Origin: Dehalococcoidia bacterium
GTDB taxonomy: Bacteria > Chloroflexota > Dehalococcoidia > GIF9 > AB-539-J10
Assembly: GCA_004375885.1 (NCBI GenBank)
Contig: SOJG01000006.1
Span: forward strand, 1 to 5,016
Reading direction: 5' to 3'
DNA: 5,016 nt
This document shows, one piece after another, positions 1 to 4,469 of this stretch (position 1 is its first letter; each line of letters starts with the position of its first letter). A program made the translations under genes and the position numbers. The notes under the pieces were generated by a model that worked only from the letters and a program-made list of their open reading frames with translations, did no database searches and was not told the DNA's origin.

Positions 1-1
1 T

Positions 2-733
2 ATGTCGGCAAAGTACTATATTGGTTGCAGCGGCTGGCACTATGAGCACTGGCGTGGACCATATTACCCCCGTGGATTGCCCAAGCCTCAGTGGCTGCAA
101 TTTTACGCCCGGCAATTCACTACTGTGGAGCTGAATAGCAGCTTCTATCGTCTGCCTTCGGAGAAGTCCTTCACTACCTGGCGCGAAGCTACGCCGGACG
201 ATTTCGTTTTTGCCCTTAAGGTGAGCCGGTTCATCACGCATATAAGAAGGCTGAGGGATTCAGGTTCAGAGGTGGAGAAGTTCCTGTCTCGAGCTGGTCT
301 TCTGGGGGAAAAGCTGGGTCCCGTGCTGTATCAACTGCCTCCCAATATGAAGCGCAACGATGAGGTGCTACGGAGTTTCGTATCTTCGCTGCCGCTGGAA
401 TATCAACATGTAGTTGAGTTTCGCCATGAATCCTGGATTGATGACGCTGTATTCGACATTCTGCGAGACTACAAGATTGGGTTGTGCGTTTTTGATATGC
501 CTGGCTTTGGCTGCCCCCTGGTAGCCACCAGCGATTATGCCTATGTCCGTTTTCACGGCAGCGCGGGTCTATATTCCAGTTGTTACTCCAGCGAAGAGCT
601 CTCGCAATGGGCGCAAGGAATCGCCCGGCTGGGAAGGAATCTCAAAGCCACCTATATCTACTTCAACAACGATGCTGAGGCCTTTGCCGTTAAGAATGCT
701 ATGGCGCTGAGGAATCTCCTGAGGATTCTTTGA
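2..733 (+). CDS. DUF72 (YecE-like) family protein, complete, 243 aa
   Basis: Recognised as a DUF72 protein, a family predicted to fold as a TIM-like barrel and whose biochemical role is still undefined, so no reaction is assigned. Family motifs appear in the usual order: IGCSGW at residues 7-12, TVELNSSFYRLP at 41-52, KVSRFITH at 73-80, YQLPP at 110-114, VEFRHESW at 138-145, YVRFHG at 181-186 and YIYFNND at 218-224. The length of 243 residues is normal for the family. The ATG at base 2 gives the expected few residues before the IGCSGW motif, so the gene looks complete, although its ribosome binding site and promoter lie outside the window. No signal peptide or membrane helix is visible, which suggests a cytoplasmic protein. 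Its last 35 bases overlap the 3' end of uvrC on the other strand. The family assignment is firm; the function is unknown. Confidence 0.93.
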   Translation: MSAKYYIGCSGWHYEHWRGPYYPRGLPKPQWLQFYARQFTTVELNSSFYRLPSEKSFTTWREATPDDFVFALKVSRFITHIRRLRDSGSEVEKFLSRAGLLGEKLGPVLYQLPPNMKRNDEVLRSFVSSLPLEYQHVVEFRHESWIDDAVFDILRDYKIGLCVFDMPGFGCPLVATSDYAYVRFHGSAGLYSSCYSSEELSQWAQGIARLGRNLKATYIYFNNDAEAFAVKNAMALRNLLRIL

Positions 734-2519
734 TCTTGACCGCCAGGGCTAAGGTTATGCCGTCCGTCCGGCTGAGCGCCTCCAACGATGCCTCCCGGAT
801 ACCTTGAAGCGAACCAAACTCTCTGAGCAGAGCTTTCTTTCGTCCTGGCCCGATGCCCGGAATGCTATCCAGCGCAGAAGCGGTGGCTTCTTTGCGGCGC
901 AACTTCCGGTGGTAGCCTATGGCGAAGCGGTGGGCTTCATCTCTGGCTCTCTGCAGTATGTGCAGGGCAGGAGAGTCTTTGGCTATGTAAACCGGCTTGG
1001 CTTCGCCGGGAATGAATATCTCCTCGTTCTCTTTGGCCAGGCTGACCATGGGGACAGAGTCCAGGCGCAGTTCCTGACTTAATTCCAGCGCAGCGTTAAG
1101 CTGTCCCTTGCCGCCATCGATGAGGACAAGGTCGGGAACAATTGCCCAGGTGCCTCCGCTGGCCAGGCCCCGTTTGAACCTGCGCCTTAACGTCTCCTGG
1201 ATCATGGCACAATCGTCAGCGCCGGCGACGGTCTTGATGCGGAAGCGGCGATAATGTGCTGGCTTGGGTAGGCCTTTCTCCAAGACAGCCATGCTGCCCA
1301 CAGCCAGCCTGCCCTGAATATTGGAGATATCATAGCTTTCTATTCGCCGGGGCATTGCGGGCAGACCAAGCCTGTCCTTTAGCTCTTGTAAGCCGGACTT
1401 TATGGCCTCTGCCTTCACCTGTTTAACCCGGGCTAGCTCCAGACCTTCAGCAGCGTTTTCAGCCGCCAGGTCCATCAGCTCCTTCTTGGCTCCTCGCCGC
1501 GGCACTTGAAGGGCCACTCTGCTCCCTCTCTGCTGTTTGAGCCATTCAGACAGCACTGCCGGCTCTTTGACCGGGTGCTGGAGCAGTATCAACGGCGGGA
1601 CGTAGGAAGCTGAGGCATAGTATTGCTTGACAAAACTGGTCATTATTTGCTCGGGAGGCTCGCCCTGAATCCCCTCCATAGTAAAATGGTCTCGACCGAC
1701 CAGCTTGCTGTTACGGACAAGGAAGAGCTCAACGTGGGCCTGTTCTTGATCTTGTGCCAGAGCGATGACATCCTTTTCTCCTTGTAGTCTTATGGCAATT
1801 TTCTGGCCCTCTATGACTCTCTCTATGGCCTCAATTTGGTCTCGCAGCAAGGCTGCCCTCTCGAACCGAAGCTGTTGTGCTGCTGCTTTCATCTCGGTAT
1901 TGAGCCCGCGAAGAATGAGTTCCTGCTTCCCCTGCAAAAACAAGATGACCCGGTTTATTACGTCGTCGTATTCTTGTTTTTCCACGGCCCCGATGCACGG
2001 TGCGAGACAGCGGTGGATATGAAAATCGAGACAGGGCCGCTTAGCTTTGCCGTCGATGCGCTTGCTGCAACTGCGAAACGGAAAAATCCTCTCTATCAAT
2101 CTCAAGGTCTTGCGCACCGAGCCGGCATTGGCAAAGGGTCCGAAGTATCTGGCTCCGTCTTTCTGAACCCGGCGAGTGATATGAACGCCAGGCCAATCTT
2201 CGTTCACGTCTATCCTGAGGTAAGGGAAAGTCTTGCTATCCTTAAGGTGAACATTGAACCGGGGGACATATTTCTTTATCAGGTTGCATTCCAGAAGAAG
2301 CGCCTCTTGCTCGGAGTTGGCAACTACGAACTCGAAGTCCTGTATTTTTGCCGCTAATCGTTGAGTCTTGGGTGACATGTTAGAGGGAGCGCCGAAATAA
2401 CTCCTTACCCGGCTATTCAGGTTGGCAGCCTTACCCACGTAGATAACCTGGCCATGTTTGTCCCTAAACAGGTAAACCCCGGGCCTGGCCGGCACAGCCC
2501 TCAATTGTTCTGGTTCCAC
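699..2519 (-). CDS. uvrC: UvrC, excinuclease ABC subunit C, complete, 606 aa (GTG start)
   Basis: UvrC is the dual-incision nuclease of nucleotide excision repair; UvrB on damaged DNA recruits it to cut 3' and then 5' of the lesion. The N-terminal GIY-YIG nuclease is intact: GVY at residues 14-16, YVG at 27-29, with R38 and E77 as probable catalytic residues. C151, C163, C171 and C175 have the 12/8/4 spacing reported for the iron-sulfur cluster of E. coli UvrC. A UVR motif for UvrB binding lies near residues 200-235. The C-terminal RNase H-like nuclease shows D397, D436, D468 and H537, followed by a helix-hairpin-helix pair near 549-598. The length is typical. The open frame continues upstream to about 2906, but that part has no UvrC similarity and lies antisense to the recombinase gene; GTG at 2519-2517 places the start just before EQLRAVPARPGVYLF, as in the family. 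No Shine-Dalgarno precedes it. A promoter sits almost directly upstream, so the mRNA is probably nearly leaderless. Confidence 0.97.
   Translation of the reverse strand: MEPEQLRAVPARPGVYLFRDKHGQVIYVGKAANLNSRVRSYFGAPSNMSPKTQRLAAKIQDFEFVVANSEQEALLLECNLIKKYVPRFNVHLKDSKTFPYLRIDVNEDWPGVHITRRVQKDGARYFGPFANAGSVRKTLRLIERIFPFRSCSKRIDGKAKRPCLDFHIHRCLAPCIGAVEKQEYDDVINRVILFLQGKQELILRGLNTEMKAAAQQLRFERAALLRDQIEAIERVIEGQKIAIRLQGEKDVIALAQDQEQAHVELFLVRNSKLVGRDHFTMEGIQGEPPEQIMTSFVKQYYASASYVPPLILLQHPVKEPAVLSEWLKQQRGSRVALQVPRRGAKKELMDLAAENAAEGLELARVKQVKAEAIKSGLQELKDRLGLPAMPRRIESYDISNIQGRLAVGSMAVLEKGLPKPAHYRRFRIKTVAGADDCAMIQETLRRRFKRGLASGGTWAIVPDLVLIDGGKGQLNAALELSQELRLDSVPMVSLAKENEEIFIPGEAKPVYIAKDSPALHILQRARDEAHRFAIGYHRKLRRKEATASALDSIPGIGPGRKKALLREFGSLQGIREASLEALSRTDGITLALAVKIKESSGDSSAP
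710..737 (+). terminator. weak hairpin at the end of the DUF72 gene, possible terminator
   Basis: AGGAATC (710-716) can pair with GATTCTT (724-730) across a 7-base loop, giving 7 pairs including one G-T wobble. The next bases, TGATCTT, are T-rich but not a proper T tract. The stem is AT-rich and lies over the DUF72 stop codon, inside the overlap with uvrC. On the - strand no T tract follows, so it would serve only the + strand transcript. It is the only terminator-like structure seen between the two convergent genes and may be chance. Confidence 0.2.
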
Positions 2520-2521
2520 GA

Positions 2522-2557
2522 TGAATTCATTGTAGCAAGTGGCTTGTGTAGAGGCAA
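2522..2557 (-). promoter_or_regulatory. sigma-70-type promoter of uvrC, nearly leaderless
   Basis: Read on the - strand, TTGCCT (2557-2552) is followed by a 17-base spacer and then TACAAT (2534-2529). The spacing is ideal and both boxes are close to the consensus TTGACA/TATAAT. The predicted transcription start, 7 bases past the -10 box, is the A at 2522, only three bases before the GTG start codon at 2519. The lack of a Shine-Dalgarno before that GTG agrees with a leaderless or near-leaderless mRNA. The promoter is seen in sequence; the start site is inferred. Confidence 0.6.
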
Positions 2558-2572
2558 AAATAATTCTTGTTG

Positions 2573-2588
2573 TGTTACAATAACCATG
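2573..2588 (+). promoter_or_regulatory. extended -10 promoter of the recombinase operon, leaderless
   Basis: TACAAT at 2576-2581 is preceded by TG at 2573-2574 and one base, which is the extended -10 arrangement and can substitute for a weak -35 box. No good -35 hexamer is found at the right distance; GGCAAA near 2553-2558 is the best placed and is poor. The predicted transcription start is near 2588, at the two tandem ATG codons (2586 and 2589), so the mRNA would begin at or next to its start codon. There is no Shine-Dalgarno upstream. A short inverted repeat, TTGT at 2567-2570 and ACAA at 2577-2580, overlaps the -10 box and might be an operator, but it is too short to claim. Confidence 0.5.
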
Positions 2589-3434
2589 ATGAAGCCCGAT
2601 ATCCAGGCCTTCCTTGAGTATTTGGCCGAAGGCAAAGGCTGTTCCCAGAACACTGTGGCTGCTTATCGCAATGATTTGACTCAAATGGCAGCGTTTATGG
2701 CCGCTGAGAAGGCAAAGGGCATAATCGGATCCTACGATGAGCTTCTGAAAGCTTACCTGCTCAAGCTCAGGGAGAAGAGGTACTCTGCGGCAACAACGGC
2801 TCGTAAAGTGGCATCGGCCAAATCGTTCTTCAAATTCATGGTTGATTCGGGCAGGATGACGGGAAATCCCGCTCAGGACCTGCCTTCTCCTCAGGTTAAC
2901 AGGCATTCGCTCAGCTTCTTGTCTCCGTCTGAATATCAGAAGTTGCTTGCCGAGCCAGCAAAACTATCGACTCCAGAGGCTAGGAGAGACGGGGTGATGC
3001 TGGAATTGCTCTATGGTACGGGTCTACGCATAAGCGAATTAGTATCGTTGAATGCTGACGATATTGACCTGAGGCGAAAATGTCTGCATGTTCATATCAA
3101 GAGAGAGGTTCCCTTTGACGATCGCCTGAGCCTGATTCTAGAGAACTTCCTTAGAAGTGACAGGCTGGACCTGTTATATGATGAGGGAGAGGAAGCTCTA
3201 TTTCTTAACCGGCGTGGTACGAGGCTAACCCGGCAGGGGTTCTGGCAGATCATCAAGGGTTACGCCTCCAAGGCCGGTCTGGGTGGCAAGGTTACGCCGC
3301 AGACATTGCGTCATAGCTTTGCCAGACATAGACTGCAGAGCGGGGCTGATCTCCACCAACTTCAGCAGCTTCTGGGTCACGCATACATTTCCAGCACAAG
3401 AATCTATGAGCAATCTGCATCGAGGCAAGGATAA
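2586..3434 (+). CDS. XerC/XerD-like tyrosine recombinase, 282 aa, with atypical catalytic residues
   Basis: Tyrosine recombinases of the Xer group cut and rejoin DNA through a phosphotyrosine link, classically to resolve chromosome dimers at dif. Residues 1-100 form the SAM-like, helical core-binding domain (QNTVAAYRNDL, then TTARKVASAKSFFKFM and NPAQDL). The catalytic domain follows: GTGLRISEL with Arg I at R148, LRH with R242, LLGH with H265, and the nucleophile Y274 in TRIYEQ. Three things are odd. The residue expected to be the first active-site His, in PHTLRH, is Gln (Q239). The beta-hairpin with the catalytic Lys lacks the usual GKGNKER pattern and is about 4-5 residues short, although K172 could serve. 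Only 8 residues follow the Tyr, where Xer proteins usually have about 20. ATG 2586 or 2589 is chosen because the protein then starts like the family; an upstream ATG at 2454 lies antisense in uvrC. It heads a likely operon. Whether it is the housekeeping Xer or a relative cannot be told here. Confidence 0.9.
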   Translation: MMKPDIQAFLEYLAEGKGCSQNTVAAYRNDLTQMAAFMAAEKAKGIIGSYDELLKAYLLKLREKRYSAATTARKVASAKSFFKFMVDSGRMTGNPAQDLPSPQVNRHSLSFLSPSEYQKLLAEPAKLSTPEARRDGVMLELLYGTGLRISELVSLNADDIDLRRKCLHVHIKREVPFDDRLSLILENFLRSDRLDLLYDEGEEALFLNRRGTRLTRQGFWQIIKGYASKAGLGGKVTPQTLRHSFARHRLQSGADLHQLQQLLGHAYISSTRIYEQSASRQG

Positions 3435-3679
3435 TGGCAAAAAAATCACGACGTGCTAGGGCCAAGCATCGGACCACGGTGGCAAGGCCGGCAGGGGGCC
3501 GGCCTCTGCAAGAGCCAGGGGCGATGCCTGCCGGTGTGCAATCACGAGCCCGGGTGCTGCCTAGAGCGCAGGATTTCACCAGTCGCTACCAATATGTTAT
3601 GCCTGAACTAAGACGCATCGCCATCATTGGCGGAGCTATGATCCTGGTCCTCATAATCCTGTCTTTTGTTCTTGGTTGA
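3434..3679 (+). CDS. small basic single-pass membrane protein, 81 aa, unknown function
   Basis: I do not recognise a named family. The first 45 or so residues are rich in Lys, Arg, Ala and Pro (starting MAKKSRRARAKHR) and look disordered. Residues about 61-80 are a strongly hydrophobic stretch (RIAIIGGAMILVLIILSFVLG), one membrane helix that ends the protein. The positive charge before the helix predicts the N-terminus in the cytoplasm, as in a tail-anchored protein. The ATG shares its A with the recombinase TAA stop (TAATG), which suggests translational coupling; GAGG at 3422-3425 lies 8 bases upstream as a modest ribosome binding site. The charged head might bind nucleic acid or another acidic partner, but that is speculation. 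It is probably a real gene because of its tight packing between two + strand genes and its coherent head-plus-helix design. A hairpin lies within its coding sequence. Confidence 0.72.
   Translation: MAKKSRRARAKHRTTVARPAGGRPLQEPGAMPAGVQSRARVLPRAQDFTSRYQYVMPELRRIAIIGGAMILVLIILSFVLG
3485..3505 (+). repeat. perfect 8-bp GC-rich inverted repeat (hairpin) inside the small membrane-protein gene
   Basis: AGGCCGGC (3485-3492) and GCCGGCCT (3498-3505) are exact reverse complements separated by the 5-base loop AGGGG. The RNA hairpin should be stable. It covers codons 18-24 of the small gene and encodes part of its Ala/Gly/Pro-Arg linker. No T tract follows on either strand, so it is not a normal intrinsic terminator. 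It could slow ribosomes or RNA polymerase, or protect an mRNA end, or simply reflect GC-rich coding of a low-complexity linker. Confidence 0.6.
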
Positions 3680-3701
3680 CACCGTCGACTGGTGAACTGC
3701 C

Positions 3702-4337
3702 GTGGCTTTAGAGGAGGCTAGAGAACGCCTATTTAGGCATCTTGAGCGCGAAATTGCCGACTGGCGCGTACTCGAAGCTATCAAGCGTGTTCCGCGCGAA
3801 GCCTTCGTACCACCGGAGCAACGTTACGCTGCCTATGACGATAGACCATTAGGCATTGGCTTCGGCCAAACTATCTCCCAACCCTTCATTGTGGCTCTGA
3901 TGGTGCAGGGTTTGGGACTGAGAGGGGGCGAGAGGGTCCTGGAGCTGGGTACAGGAAGCGGGTATGAGGCGGCCATATTGGCTGAATTGGCTCAAAGAGT
4001 AGTCACAGTGGAGTGTATACCTGAATTGGCGGAACCAGCCCAGCAACTTCTGAAGGGGCTCGGCTATTGCAACGTCGAGGTGCACATAGCTGGTAAGGCT
4101 CTGGGTTGGCCGAAGGGAGCACCTTACGACGCTATTATTGTCTCTGCTGGCGCTCCCAATGTGCCTCAAGTCCTTCTAGACCAGCTGGGTATGAATGGGC
4201 GGTTGATAATCCCGGTAGGCTCTCGGTGGCAGCAAGATTTGCTCAGGGTTACTAGACTTAGGAAAGGATTCGAGACAGAAAACCTCGGTGGCTGCTATTT
4301 CGTGCCACTTATTGGTGAGGGTGCCTGGGAGGGATGA
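3702..4337 (+). CDS. pcm: protein-L-isoaspartate O-methyltransferase (PCMT), 211 aa (GTG start)
   Basis: PCMT transfers a methyl group from S-adenosylmethionine to the side-chain carboxyl of L-isoaspartyl residues, starting repair of aged proteins in the cytoplasm. The family signature GQTISQP is at residues 55-61, with S59 at the substrate site. The AdoMet-binding motif I is VLELGTGSG at 79-87, followed by VTVE at 101-104, and the later strand YDAIIVSAGAP at 142-152 with QLGMNGRLIIPVG at 161-173. The length is normal. The stretch that usually reads Gly-Asp-Gly before SLGWP is Ala-Gly-Lys here (130-132, in HIAGKALGWP), so the Asp expected near the cofactor is absent. GTG at 3702 is the first possible start after an in-frame TGA at 3693-3695; GGTGA at 3691-3695 is a modest ribosome binding site. 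It follows the small membrane-protein gene by 22 bp and is probably the last gene of the recombinase operon. The family call is firm; full activity is less sure. Confidence 0.92.
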   Translation: MALEEARERLFRHLEREIADWRVLEAIKRVPREAFVPPEQRYAAYDDRPLGIGFGQTISQPFIVALMVQGLGLRGGERVLELGTGSGYEAAILAELAQRVVTVECIPELAEPAQQLLKGLGYCNVEVHIAGKALGWPKGAPYDAIIVSAGAPNVPQVLLDQLGMNGRLIIPVGSRWQQDLLRVTRLRKGFETENLGGCYFVPLIGEGAWEG

Positions 4338-4354
4338 AGCGCGTAGTGAGCGCT
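4338..4354 (+). repeat. small inverted repeat just after the pcm stop codon
   Basis: AGCGC (4338-4342) and GCGCT (4350-4354) are exact reverse complements around a 7-base loop, starting at the base after the methyltransferase stop. The stem is short and the following bases (AGAAAT) are not a T tract, so a terminator role is weakly supported. It may mark the end of the operon or be chance. No better terminator is visible between the methyltransferase and nitroreductase genes. Confidence 0.25.
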
Positions 4355-4386
4355 AGAAATACCAGGGACGCGGAAAGCGGAGAGCA

Positions 4387-4415
4387 GTGAAAGCTGGGGC
4401 AATGTGAGTTAAAAT
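4387..4415 (+). promoter_or_regulatory. candidate promoter of the nitroreductase gene
   Basis: GTGAAA (4387-4392), a 17-base spacer and TAAAAT (4410-4415) make a sigma-70-like arrangement: four of six matches in the -35 box and five of six in the -10 box. The predicted start is near 4422, giving a 5' leader of about 48 bases that would open with the 4421-4438 hairpin. The -35 match is ordinary, so this is tentative; read-through from the upstream operon is also possible. Confidence 0.3.
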
Positions 4416-4420
4416 GGCAA

Positions 4421-4438
4421 GTCCTCGCCAAGGAGGAC
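4421..4438 (+). repeat. 6-bp inverted repeat in the nitroreductase leader
   Basis: GTCCTC (4421-4426) pairs exactly with GAGGAC (4433-4438) around the 6-base loop GCCAAG. The right arm contains an AGGAGG (4431-4436) that would be partly buried in the hairpin. A second, exposed AGGAGG lies at 4453-4458, nearer the start codon. With the candidate promoter, the hairpin would lie at the extreme 5' end of the mRNA, where such structures can protect RNA from decay. That role is inference. Confidence 0.35.
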
Positions 4439-4452
4439 AAACACCGAGAGAG

Positions 4453-4458
4453 AGGAGG
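4453..4458 (+). promoter_or_regulatory. Shine-Dalgarno of the nitroreductase gene
   Basis: AGGAGG is a full-consensus Shine-Dalgarno ending 11 bases before the ATG at 4470, slightly farther than ideal. It supports that ATG as the start and contrasts with uvrC and the recombinase gene, which have none. Confidence 0.6.
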
Positions 4459-4469
4459 AACGCCAAGGC

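Noticed and set aside
1836..2357. 173-residue open frame antisense to uvrC, and similar frames at 804-1082 and 1765-2022
   Set aside because: They lie wholly opposite strongly conserved uvrC coding sequence and have no recognisable domain; typical shadow frames.
2454..2585. N-terminal extension of the recombinase to ATG 2454
   Set aside because: The extra 44 residues are antisense to uvrC codons and its promoter, and the family-like N-terminus begins at 2586/2589.
2520..2906. N-terminal extension of UvrC to an upstream ATG at 2906
   Set aside because: The added 129 residues have no UvrC similarity and lie antisense to the N-terminal half of the recombinase gene. The GTG at 2519 gives the normal UvrC length and start.
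2586..3434. Phage or integron integrase with an attachment site
   Set aside because: No neighbouring phage, cassette or tRNA gene and no flanking direct repeat was seen; the short Xer-like size and housekeeping context argue against a mobile element.
3225..3579. Open frames on the - strand across the recombinase/small-gene junction
   Set aside because: They oppose convincing + strand genes, and their composition is the complement of those genes.
3676..3681. Perfect TTGACA -35 box before the methyltransferase gene
   Set aside because: No -10-like hexamer lies 16-18 bases downstream (the positions read GCCGTG and neighbours), so it is probably chance over the stop codon of the small gene.
4338..4469. 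Riboswitch or RNA gene in the spacer before the nitroreductase gene
   Set aside because: Only two short hairpins and a purine-rich ribosome-binding region are present; no known riboswitch core or tRNA-like fold was recognised.
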